8,692 bases of DNA from an uncultured Bacteroidales bacterium (GTDB taxonomy: Bacteria; Bacteroidota; Bacteroidia; Bacteroidales; UBA932), in contig ONFK01000053.1 in NCBI GenBank assembly GCA_900317065.1, forward strand, positions 1-8,692, read 5' to 3'. Shown in pieces: positions 1 to 5,779 of the stretch. The position numbers and the translations under genes are program-made. The notes under the pieces were generated by a model that did not search any database, was not told the DNA's origin, and worked only from the letters and a program-made list of their open reading frames with translations. The stretch's first letter is position 1; every line of letters starts with the position of its first letter.

Positions 1-303
1 CTGAATGCGAAGCTCGTAGGTCCTCTTTACAAAGGAGTACTTGGTGCCACGGGCGTAAGTCTCGACCTTATCGGCAACACCACTGCTGCAGAAAAGCTTG
101 CAACATACAGCGTCAACACCGGTTCCAAGCTGAAAGCCCAGAGCAAGGTGACGATAGATCTCAGCAAGTTCATCTCCGAAATGGTGACTGACGAAATCGT
201 GACCGACAGTGCATACGGCAATCATCTGTTCACTTTGACAATCAAGGACGCTTTAGGCAAAACTTCTGCCCAGACGCTCATTTACGAGTTCAAAGCAGAG
301 TAG
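1..303 (+). CDS. C-terminal end of a probable surface protein (partial)
   Basis: The reading frame is open from the first base to a TAG stop and gives 100 residues; the start lies outside the window. No enzyme motif is visible. The last third, with the run LFTLTIKDALGKTSAQTLIYEF, has the alternating hydrophobic pattern and D-x-x-G-K-T turn seen in the final strands of Ig-like or fibronectin-like beta-sandwich domains of Bacteroidota surface lipoproteins. That family link is an inference from pattern only. A strong hairpin terminator follows 21 nt after the stop, so this is the last gene of its transcript. The family cannot be named from this fragment. That it is a real coding end is fairly secure, because the frame stays open and is closely followed by a terminator. 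Confidence 0.72.
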   Translation: MNAKLVGPLYKGVLGATGVSLDLIGNTTAAEKLATYSVNTGSKLKAQSKVTIDLSKFISEMVTDEIVTDSAYGNHLFTLTIKDALGKTSAQTLIYEFKAE

Positions 304-324
304 ATTGTAAGCCTTGCAAAACGG

Positions 325-356
325 AACAAGCCGCCCGAGGGCGGCTTGTTTTGTTT
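325..356. terminator. Shared hairpin terminator between the partial CDS and tRNA-Ser
   Basis: AACAAGCCGCCC (325-336) is perfectly complementary to 339-350, giving a 12-bp GC-rich stem (11 bp plus a 4-nt loop in practice) followed by a T-rich run TTGTTT on the plus strand. It sits between a plus-strand stop and the 3' end of a minus-strand tRNA. On the minus strand the hairpin is followed by CCGTTTTG, so it may also end the tRNA transcript, though less efficiently. Confidence 0.85.
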
Positions 357-359
357 CTG

Positions 360-447
360 CGGAAGGACAGGGATTCGAACCCTGGATACCCTTTGGGGGT
401 ACACGCGCTTTCCAGACGCGCCTCTTCAGCCACTCGAGCATCCTTCC
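360..447 (-). tRNA. tRNA-Ser(GGA)
   Basis: The minus strand folds as a class II tRNA of 88 nt. The acceptor arm is GGAAGGA with TCCTTCC plus discriminator G at 360. The anticodon stem is CGCGT/GCGCG around loop CTGGAAA, with anticodon GGA at 413-411, which reads serine UCC and UCU. A long variable arm closed by TACCC/GGGTA is typical of tRNA-Ser, and the T-arm is CAGGG-TTCGAAT-CCCTG. The terminal CCA is not encoded, as is usual in this phylum. A TATATTTG promoter element lies 11 nt upstream. Confidence 0.97.
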
Positions 448-458
448 AAAAGCGACTG

Positions 459-466
459 CAAATATA
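459..466 (-). promoter_or_regulatory. -7 promoter element for tRNA-Ser
   Basis: The minus strand reads TATATTTG, an exact match to the Bacteroidota -7 consensus TAnnTTTG, 11 nt before the mature tRNA 5' end. No TTG is found at the usual distance; the nearest (481-483) has only a 14-nt spacer. The call therefore rests on the -7 element and its position. Confidence 0.6.
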
Positions 467-519
467 TAAAAATAATTGGACAATCACGAATATCATATGG
501 AATACTTCAAAAAAATATC

Positions 520-527
520 TAATTTTG
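520..527 (+). promoter_or_regulatory. -7 promoter element for the EEP lipoprotein
   Basis: TAATTTTG matches TAnnTTTG exactly in the 103-nt AT-rich gap between tRNA-Ser and the lipoprotein gene, 23 nt before the ATG. No clear TTG lies 19-21 nt upstream, so this is a half-supported promoter. The predicted transcript would have a leader of about 15-20 nt. No Shine-Dalgarno sequence precedes the ATG. Confidence 0.5.
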
Positions 528-550
528 AATTTTATTATCAATAAGCTCCT

Positions 551-1546
551 ATGATAAAAAAACATCATATCTTCCTCCCGGCACTGGCGCTATTGCTCGT
601 GTCCTGCGAGCCGGAAGTTGCAAGTTATCCGGTTATAGAATTTGAATATGAGGAAACCCCATCACCGGAACCTCCTGCAGAAGAACCGGTCAAAATGACC
701 ATCTGCACCTTCAACATAGCTTATGCGAATAGTTCTTCTGTTTATGCAGATGGTTCCAGCGCCGCATGGAGCGTCCGCCGAGATGCCGTCAAGAAATTTG
801 TGGATACCATAAAACCGGATATCATCGGCATGCAGGAAATACGTAAGTCCCAATCCCTCGATTTCATCAGTTTTTTCGAGAGCGATTACGGCTACTATGA
901 CGTAGCGCGCAGCAGCGCAACGGGAGAACCTGTTTACAACACCAGTGGAGAGGGGCTTGGAATTCTTTATCGTAAAGATCGCTTCGAACTATTGACGAAA
1001 GGTTTCTTCTGGCTTGATACAAACCCGAACAGTCTGCCGGTGAAGAATAGTGACGGCACATATGGAGACTGGAATTCGGCCTGCCGCAGAATCGTGGTCT
1101 ATTCTGTGCTGAAGGACAAAATGAATAATGATTTGCCTGTGTACTTTTTCACAGCCCACTTCGACCATCAGAGTAAAGCAGCCCGCGTTAATTCCTGTCA
1201 ATTGGTACTGGACCAGATCAAGAGCATATCAAAACTGAACGATATCAAGAGTGGCAACGCAGCAGTCTTATTTGTGGGCGACTTGAACACAGCCTACGAT
1301 TCAAGTCAATTGACGGTACTGAATGACAACTTTTTATATGCACGCCTGACCGCTCCCGGAAACGATAAGAATACCGGCACATTCAACGGATACGGCAAGA
1401 GCAACACTATGATAGACCATATTTACTATGGCGGAAAAATAATCAAGCCTCTCAAATACTGGGTCGACAAAACGGATTACGGTGTCCAGTACATTTCAGA
1501 CCACTACCCGGTCCTGTTCCAGTGGGAATGCATTCGGAATCAGTAG
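551..1546 (+). CDS. Secreted endonuclease/exonuclease/phosphatase-family lipoprotein
   Basis: This 331-residue protein starts with a lipoprotein signal peptide: positive MIKKHH, a hydrophobic stretch and lipobox LVSC, with Cys19 as the predicted lipidated residue. A Pro/Glu-rich linker covers about residues 20-48. The rest is one EEP (DNase I-like) domain with the expected metal and catalytic residues: FN at 54-55, QE at 95-96 (metal-binding Glu96), AHFDH at 202-206 (catalytic-type His203), GDLN at 243-246, IDH at 288-290 and the final SDH at 316-318. The family cleaves phosphodiester or phosphomonoester bonds using Mg2+; members include DNases, sphingomyelinases and inositol phosphatases, and the sequence does not decide which. 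It should act outside the inner membrane, in the periplasm or at the cell surface. It looks monocistronic, and is visibly less GC-rich than glpK and tex, so later acquisition is possible but unproven. Confidence 0.92.
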   Translation: MIKKHHIFLPALALLLVSCEPEVASYPVIEFEYEETPSPEPPAEEPVKMTICTFNIAYANSSSVYADGSSAAWSVRRDAVKKFVDTIKPDIIGMQEIRKSQSLDFISFFESDYGYYDVARSSATGEPVYNTSGEGLGILYRKDRFELLTKGFFWLDTNPNSLPVKNSDGTYGDWNSACRRIVVYSVLKDKMNNDLPVYFFTAHFDHQSKAARVNSCQLVLDQIKSISKLNDIKSGNAAVLFVGDLNTAYDSSQLTVLNDNFLYARLTAPGNDKNTGTFNGYGKSNTMIDHIYYGGKIIKPLKYWVDKTDYGVQYISDHYPVLFQWECIRNQ

Positions 1547-1567
1547 TTTTCAAACACTGACAAACAC

Positions 1568-1597
1568 AGAAAGAGCCGCCTCGAGGCAGCTCTTTCT
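1568..1597. terminator. Shared hairpin terminator between the EEP lipoprotein and tmRNA
   Basis: AGAAAGAGC (1568-1576) pairs with GCTCTTTCT (1589-1597); after one C-A mismatch, GCC pairs with GGC around a TCGA loop. The stem itself supplies a T-rich 3' flank in both directions. It lies 21 nt after the lipoprotein stop and 2 nt from the tmRNA 3' end, so it probably serves both converging transcripts. Confidence 0.75.
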
Positions 1598-1599
1598 CG

Positions 1600-1993
1600 T
1601 GGAGATGGGCGGACTCGAACCGCCGTCCAAACAAAGTCCCAATGGGCTTTCTACACGCTTATTCCTCCTTTGATTGTCGGCACCGCCCTGCCGAAGGACA
1701 GGCGAAGCGGAACTTATCCCCTGAATCTTGGCGCGGTTTAAGGGAGTCCCCGCGTGCAGACTTCTTGGATGATACCCCTTGACCCGTACATAGAAGCCCT
1801 AAAGCCGGAGGGATACTCGTCGGCGACGCAGCCTTGGCGTCCCGATTAAGCTAATCCGCTTGGCAGATTAGGCAGCGAGTGCATAGTTGCTGTTGCCAGC
1901 TAATTTTTTGTCGGTTGAGATTAACGGGCCAGCCTCCGAAAGCCCGGCGTGCTTACCTACCAAGATCAGTGCTGTCAAAACCAAAACATCCCC
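1600..1993 (-). ncRNA. ssrA: Transfer-messenger RNA (tmRNA)
   Basis: The minus strand carries a complete one-piece tmRNA of about 394 nt. The 5' end GGGGATG (1993-1987) pairs with the 3' acceptor strand CATCTCC (1607-1601), with one G-U pair, and discriminator A is at 1600. A TTTTGACAG motif follows the 5' arm. The 3' domain has a perfect T-arm, GGCGG-TTCGAGT-CCGCC. CCA is not encoded. Between the two ends is an open tag frame ending in NYALAA and TAA. With SmpB, tmRNA enters stalled ribosomes, adds the tag to the unfinished protein and marks it for proteolysis. The 5' and 3' ends were set by acceptor pairing; the primary transcript probably starts a few nt further upstream and is trimmed by RNase P. 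Confidence 0.96.
1868..1900 (-). other. tmRNA proteolysis tag reading frame
   Basis: Read on the minus strand from GCT at 1900, the frame encodes AGNSNYALAA and then TAA. The first Ala is the probable resume codon. The ending YALAA is the usual recognition end for ClpXP-type proteases. From memory, Bacteroides tags read GETNYALAA; here Glu-Thr is replaced by Asn-Ser, leaving the tag with no charged side chain. The exact resume codon is inferred from the position of the frame and from relatives, not proven. Confidence 0.85.
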
Positions 1994-2008
1994 AGTAGAA
2001 AAAGTTTG

Positions 2009-2039
2009 CAAATATAAGACTATTTTCCGTTTTGAGCAA
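2009..2039 (-). promoter_or_regulatory. ssrA promoter
   Basis: The minus strand has TTG at 2039-2037, a 20-nt spacer and TATATTTG at 2016-2009, matching the Bacteroidota primary sigma consensus in both boxes and in spacing. The -7 box ends 15 nt before the mature tmRNA 5' end, which leaves room for a short trimmed leader. The -33 box lies inside the last codons of the upstream glycosyltransferase, so ssrA can be transcribed independently of it. Confidence 0.75.
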
Positions 2040-3333
2040 TACGGGCCATCAGTTCCCAGGTACGGAGACGATCTTTGTACAGATTGTTGGAATTCACCTT
2101 CTCGACCGACAGGCCATGGTCCGAATTGTCGTCCCAGCGGCGGCAGTTGTACATCACGTCGTAGATACGTCCGATCCGGTATTCCCGGCTGATTCTCAGT
2201 CCTACGGCATAGTCCTCGCCATATTTGGTGGTAGGGAAATTCAATTTGCGGAGCAGCGGAGTCCAGAACCCCCGTGGAGCGCCCAGGCCATTCACACGCA
2301 AGGCATTGTTCCTGCCGTTTTCAAGGGTCCATTCCTTATGGTCTATCACTCCCGGAGGGATGGTGTTCAAATCGAAATCCGTAATTCTGTATGTGCCGAC
2401 GACCATGGCGCAATCCTGCTCCCGGAACGCGTCCACGAACTTCTGCACAGTGCCGGCATCGCTATACAGGTCGTCGGAATCCAGCTGGAGGGCGAATCTG
2501 CCGCACTTTGGATGATGCAGCGCGGCATTCCAATTGCCGCCGATAGCATGGTATGAACTGTCCTGCGCGATATACACCAGACGTTCGTCCCCGAGGAAAC
2601 TCTTTATCACATCGACAGTTCCGTCCGTAGAATTGTCGTCGACGACTATCACATTGTACTTGAAATCCGTTTCCTGGTCCAGGGCGCTGCGGATTGCATC
2701 TCCTATGGTGCGCACCCTGTTCCTGCAGGGAATGACCACTGAAGCCTCATATTCAAATTCGCCTTCGGACAGGTCCACATCTTTGAAAACCGGTTCCAGA
2801 TAGCCGCCCACGGCCTTCAGGTGTTCAGTGCAGACCTTTTCCATCTCTATCTGCACTCCCCTGTTCCGGGGATTCACATAATCGAAAATCTTCTCGCCCG
2901 AATCCCGACTGTCGGTATCCAGTTCGTAATAAAGATACTCGCTGACATGCATAATGGCACCGTGTCTGGAAACCCTCAGCCGCAGGTCGTAGAGTCCGGC
3001 GAATTCGTAATCGGCATCCATGCCGGCCACAGCTTCCTTGAGGATGGATGTCCTGTACATCTGCACACCACCGAAATCGAAGTCGTCCCGCAGGGAACCG
3101 AACTGATAATCTATCACCGGTGCCGCTTCCTGTCCGTTGAAATGGTCGGAATAAACCATGGCGGCGCCGGTGTCATCGGCTATCTGCAACATCCTTTCAA
3201 GCCCGAAATCCACCCACCGCAGTTCAGTGGCCCGGGTGTAGATTATGGTGTAGTCGGTATCGGCTTCGAGGGCTATGCGCCTCATTTCGGCGGTGCTGAA
3301 CGAAGCGGGGCGGAAAACACTTACTCTTTGCAT
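2020..3333 (-). CDS. Family 2 glycosyltransferase with a truncated extra N-terminal half
   Basis: This 437-residue protein has a complete GT-A domain in its second half: VVIPCRNR (199-206) opens the nucleotide-binding fold, VDDNSTDGT (231-239) follows, LDSDD (284-288) is the metal-binding DxD motif, GED (372-374) is the likely catalytic-base region, and RRWDDNS (398-404) comes near the end. Such enzymes move a sugar from a nucleotide-sugar to an acceptor, usually in cell-surface polysaccharide. The first 180 residues resemble the middle and end of another GT2 domain (TDYTIIYTRATEL, 26-38; MVYSDH, 59-64) but lack its opening VxIPxYN segment. An in-frame stop nine codons upstream and no other ATG fix the start at 3333. 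There is no signal peptide or membrane segment, so it is probably cytoplasmic. Donor and acceptor are unknown. It stands alone rather than in a polysaccharide cluster. Confidence 0.88.
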   Translation of the reverse strand: MQRVSVFRPASFSTAEMRRIALEADTDYTIIYTRATELRWVDFGLERMLQIADDTGAAMVYSDHFNGQEAAPVIDYQFGSLRDDFDFGGVQMYRTSILKEAVAGMDADYEFAGLYDLRLRVSRHGAIMHVSEYLYYELDTDSRDSGEKIFDYVNPRNRGVQIEMEKVCTEHLKAVGGYLEPVFKDVDLSEGEFEYEASVVIPCRNRVRTIGDAIRSALDQETDFKYNVIVVDDNSTDGTVDVIKSFLGDERLVYIAQDSSYHAIGGNWNAALHHPKCGRFALQLDSDDLYSDAGTVQKFVDAFREQDCAMVVGTYRITDFDLNTIPPGVIDHKEWTLENGRNNALRVNGLGAPRGFWTPLLRKLNFPTTKYGEDYAVGLRISREYRIGRIYDVMYNCRRWDDNSDHGLSVEKVNSNNLYKDRLRTWELMARIAQNGK

Positions 3334-3350
3334 AAAAATTCGTATCTTTA
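3321..3350 (+). promoter_or_regulatory. Weak candidate promoter for glpK-glpF
   Basis: On the plus strand TATCTTTA (3343-3350) differs from TAnnTTTG by its last base and has TTA, one base off TTG, 19 nt upstream. It is the best candidate in the short gap before glpK and would give a leader of about 20 nt. Two mismatches make it weak; such a promoter might depend on an activator. Confidence 0.3.
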
Positions 3351-3357
3351 TGCAAAG
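3326..3357. repeat. 11-bp inverted repeat in the divergent control region
   Basis: CTTTGCATAAA (3326-3336) and its exact reverse complement TTTATGCAAAG (3347-3357) are separated by 10 nt. One arm contains the start codon of the glycosyltransferase; the other overlaps the -7 boxes proposed for both divergent genes. The size and placement fit the operator of a dimeric regulator, but no regulator gene is in the window and the function is not shown. Confidence 0.6.
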
Positions 3358-3385
3358 TTAATAATTAAACACTGAAATGACCAAA
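3353..3385 (-). promoter_or_regulatory. Promoter of the family 2 glycosyltransferase
   Basis: The minus strand has TTTG at 3385-3382, a 21-nt spacer and TAACTTTG at 3360-3353, both exact matches to the Bacteroidota consensus. The -7 box ends 19 nt before the ATG, giving a leader of about 12 nt. The -33 box falls in codons 2-3 of glpK on the opposite strand, so the two transcription units overlap. Confidence 0.65.
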
Positions 3386-4855
3386 TACATTCTTGCTCTC
3401 GACCAGGGCACAAGTTCTTCCCGTGCACTGGTTTTCGATCACGAAGGCAACGTATGCTCCGTTGCGCAGATGGAATTCACGCAGCATTTCCCTCAACCTG
3501 GCTGGGTTGAACACGACCCGATGGAAATATGGTCATCGGAGGCCGCCGTGATTGCCGAATCCATTTCCAAGATAGGGATAAACGGAAAGGACATCGCCGC
3601 CATAGGCATCACCAACCAGCGCGAAACCACGATAGTGTGGGATGCCGAAACAGGCAAGCCGGTCTACAATGCCATAGTCTGGCAGGACCGACGCACCGCT
3701 TCGTTCTGCGATTCCCTCAAGGCGCAGGGCCTTACGGACAAGATACGCGAAAAGACAGGACTGATCATCGATGCATACTTCTCCGGAACCAAGATCAAAT
3801 GGATTCTGGACAATGTCCCGGGGGCACGCGAGCGCGCCGAGGCGGGAAAGCTCCGTTTCGGCACTGTCGACAGCTGGCTGGTGTGGCAGCTCACCAAGGG
3901 CGAGGTGCACATTACCGATGTTACTAATGCGTCCCGCACCATGCTCTTCAACATCAATACGCTCCAGTGGGATGAGGAGATGCTCTCGCTGCTGGGAATT
4001 CCCGCATCGATGCTGCCCGAAGTCAAGTCCTCCTCCGAAGTCTACGGACATACAAAGACCACCATCTTCGCTCACGAAGTGCCTATCGCGGGCATCGCCG
4101 GCGACCAGCAGGCAGCTCTCTTCGGGCAGATGTGCACCGCTCCGGGTTCCGTCAAGAACACCTACGGCACAGGCTGCTTCCTGCTCATGAACACCGGCAC
4201 AAAGCCTATCCTCTCGAAGAACAAACTCCTCACCACCATAGCCTGGAAAATCGGCGACACCGTGAATTACGCCCTCGAAGGCTCCATTTTCGTGGGAGGA
4301 TCCGTAGTACAGTGGCTGAGGGACGGCCTCGGGATTATCCGCAGTTCATCGGAGATAGAAGCACTTGCGGCATCCGTACCGGACAACGGCGGTGTCTACT
4401 TCGTCCCCGCCCTCACCGGAATGGGAGCCCCTTACTGGGACCAGGACGCACGCGGGACCATCTGCGGACTTACCCGCGGCGCCACCGCCGCCCACATCGC
4501 CAGGGCCGCACTCGAAGGCATAGCTTTCCAGACAATGGACATAGTTGCCGCCATGGAGAAGGATGCCGGAATGAAGCTTGCCGAACTCAAGGTGGACGGA
4601 GGAGCATCCCGCAACAATCTTCTGATGCAGTTCCAGGCAGATGTCCTGGGAGCGTCGGTAGTCCGTCCAAAGGTTACGGAGACTACCGGTATGGGAGCCG
4701 CCTACCTTGCCGGTCTCGCCGTCGGATTCTGGTCTTCCACCGATGAAATCCGCAGCCAGTGGCAGGTGGACAAGGCATTCACCCCCTCCGGGAAAGATGT
4801 TTCAGGGCTGAAAGCCGGATGGGCTGACGCAATTTCAAGAACCGTAAACAAATAA
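3377..4855 (+). CDS. glpK: Glycerol kinase
   Basis: This 492-residue FGGY-family kinase phosphorylates glycerol with ATP to sn-glycerol-3-phosphate in the cytoplasm, feeding glycolysis and phospholipid synthesis. It is full length. It shows LDQGTSSSR (8-16) for phosphate binding, NQRET (80-84) with the glycerol-binding Arg-Glu pair, Tyr134, GTVDSWL (162-168), AGDQQAALFGQ (241-251) with catalytic Asp243, GTGCFLLMNTG (264-274) and the C-terminal ATP-site motif DGGASRN (407-413). The ATG at 3377 gives the canonical N-terminus. In the loop before the catalytic Asp, residues 225-233 lack both the GGTR fructose-bisphosphate site of the E. coli enzyme and the His phosphorylated by HPr in enterococci, so neither classical control seems to apply. 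glpF follows 4 nt after the stop, forming an operon. The glycosyltransferase gene is divergent upstream. Confidence 0.98.
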   Translation: MTKYILALDQGTSSSRALVFDHEGNVCSVAQMEFTQHFPQPGWVEHDPMEIWSSEAAVIAESISKIGINGKDIAAIGITNQRETTIVWDAETGKPVYNAIVWQDRRTASFCDSLKAQGLTDKIREKTGLIIDAYFSGTKIKWILDNVPGARERAEAGKLRFGTVDSWLVWQLTKGEVHITDVTNASRTMLFNINTLQWDEEMLSLLGIPASMLPEVKSSSEVYGHTKTTIFAHEVPIAGIAGDQQAALFGQMCTAPGSVKNTYGTGCFLLMNTGTKPILSKNKLLTTIAWKIGDTVNYALEGSIFVGGSVVQWLRDGLGIIRSSSEIEALAASVPDNGGVYFVPALTGMGAPYWDQDARGTICGLTRGATAAHIARAALEGIAFQTMDIVAAMEKDAGMKLAELKVDGGASRNNLLMQFQADVLGASVVRPKVTETTGMGAAYLAGLAVGFWSSTDEIRSQWQVDKAFTPSGKDVSGLKAGWADAISRTVNK

Positions 4856-4859
4856 GAAT

Positions 4860-5597
4860 ATGATTCAGTATGTTTTCGAATTCATTGGCACCCTGGTGCT
4901 GGTGTTGCTCGGTGACGGAGTATGTGCAGCCACTTCATTGAACAAATCCAAGGCACAGGGCGGCGGATGGGTAGTCATAGCCCTTGGCTGGGGCCTGGCA
5001 GTCATGCTCGGCGTGCTCATCGCAGGACCGGTTTCCGGAGCGCATCTGAACCCCGCGGTAACCTTAGGCCTTGCCATTGCGGGGACTTTCCCCTGGGCAA
5101 GCGTGGCAGGCTATGTGCTCGCACAGATGCTCGGAGGTTTTGCCGGAGCATGCCTGGTGTGGTCTTTCTATAAAGATCACTACAAGGCAACTGCAGATCA
5201 GCCGGACACAATCCTCGGCACTTTCTGCACCATGCCTGCAATAGAGAACAAGGCGCGCAACTTCTGGTGCGAGGTGGTGGCTACCTGGCTGCTGGTCTTC
5301 ATCATCCTGGCACTTGGCACGCAGGGCAACGCCTTCAGCGTGGCGGGAAGCGCCGCTTCTACGGGAGCGCTCGGGTCCTGGCCTGTGACCTGCGTCATAA
5401 TGTCGATAGGAATGTCCCTTGGCGGAACTACGGGATATGCAATGAATCCTGCCCGCGACCTCAGCCCCCGCCTGGCCCATGCGATTCTTCCCATAGCCGG
5501 CAAGCGCGACAGCGGCTGGTCTTATTCTTGGGTGCCCGTATGCGGACCTATGGTGGGCGGCGCTCTTGCGGCAGCGCTGTATCTGCTTGTGTTCTAG
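4860..5597 (+). CDS. glpF: Glycerol uptake facilitator (aquaglyceroporin)
   Basis: This 245-residue MIP-family channel lets glycerol diffuse across the inner membrane. Hydrophobic segments fit six transmembrane helices and two half-helices. The two pore motifs are HLNPAVT (62-68) and MNPARDLSPR (195-204); the Asp after the second NPAR is the mark of glycerol-conducting rather than water-only members. By alignment from memory with E. coli GlpF, the selectivity filter is Trp44, Gly184, Tyr193 and Arg199, with Tyr in place of Phe200. It lacks the longer hydrophilic C-terminal tail of the E. coli protein. The ATG lies 4 nt after the glpK stop, so translation is probably coupled, and a strong terminator follows 21 nt after the stop. 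It supplies substrate for GlpK. No glycerol-3-phosphate dehydrogenase gene is in the window. Confidence 0.96.
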   Translation: MIQYVFEFIGTLVLVLLGDGVCAATSLNKSKAQGGGWVVIALGWGLAVMLGVLIAGPVSGAHLNPAVTLGLAIAGTFPWASVAGYVLAQMLGGFAGACLVWSFYKDHYKATADQPDTILGTFCTMPAIENKARNFWCEVVATWLLVFIILALGTQGNAFSVAGSAASTGALGSWPVTCVIMSIGMSLGGTTGYAMNPARDLSPRLAHAILPIAGKRDSGWSYSWVPVCGPMVGGALAAALYLLVF

Positions 5598-5618
5598 CTA
5601 TTTGGCCTTAGTCAAATA

Positions 5619-5654
5619 AAAAAAGAATGCGGCCGGATGGCTGCATTCTTTTTT
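5619..5654. terminator. Shared hairpin terminator between glpF and tRNA-Val
   Basis: GAATGCGGCC (5625-5634) pairs with GGCTGCATTC (5639-5648), with one G-U pair and loop GGAT, and is flanked by A6 on the left and T6 on the right. This makes a 16-bp symmetric stem that reads as an intrinsic terminator on both strands. It ends the glpKF transcript and lies 1 nt from the tRNA-Val 3' end. Confidence 0.92.
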
Positions 5655-5655
5655 G

Positions 5656-5730
5656 TGGGAGTTGACGGAGTCGAACCGCCGACCCTCTGCTTGTAAGGCA
5701 GATGCTCTAAACCAACTGAGCTAAACTCCC
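5656..5730 (-). tRNA. tRNA-Val(UAC)
   Basis: The minus strand folds as a class I tRNA of 75 nt. The acceptor is GGGAGTT/AACTCCC with discriminator A, the D-arm is GCTC/GAGC, and the anticodon stem TCTGC/GCAGA holds loop CTTACAA with anticodon TAC at 5695-5693, reading valine codons. The T-arm is GGCGG-TTCGACT-CCGTC with one G-U pair. CCA is not encoded. It has its own promoter and a shared terminator. Confidence 0.97.
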
Positions 5731-5741
5731 AAAAGCGGGTG

Positions 5742-5772
5742 CAAAGATAAGGTAAAAATCCGAACTGCCAAA
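5742..5772 (-). promoter_or_regulatory. tRNA-Val promoter
   Basis: The minus strand has TTTG at 5772-5769, a 19-nt spacer and TATCTTTG at 5749-5742, exact matches to the Bacteroidota consensus. The -7 box ends 11 nt before the mature tRNA 5' end. It occupies the 49-nt gap after the Dpm1-like gene, where no terminator hairpin is seen, so read-through from upstream is also possible. Confidence 0.75.
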
Positions 5773-5779
5773 ATAAAAA

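Noticed and set aside
253..568. Open frames of 67-92 codons overlapping tRNA-Ser.
   Set aside because: They translate the tRNA and AT-rich spacer; tRNA identity is certain and the products have no coherent pattern.
1887..2192. A plus-strand frame covering the tmRNA 5' half and the end of the glycosyltransferase.
   Set aside because: It crosses a structured RNA gene and a coding region on the opposite strand, and its product has no domain pattern.
3529..4746. Several open frames of 120-204 codons on both strands.
   Set aside because: All overlap glpK in other frames, and their products are low-complexity, Arg/Pro/Ser-rich translations typical of shadow frames.
1600..5730. Possible attachment sites at tRNA and tmRNA 3' ends, since these genes often host integrated elements. 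The T-arm strings near 1612-1626 and 5667-5680 are similar.
   Set aside because: The similarity is just the conserved T-loop of tRNA-like molecules. No integrase gene, no direct repeat beyond that, and no foreign gene block is seen.
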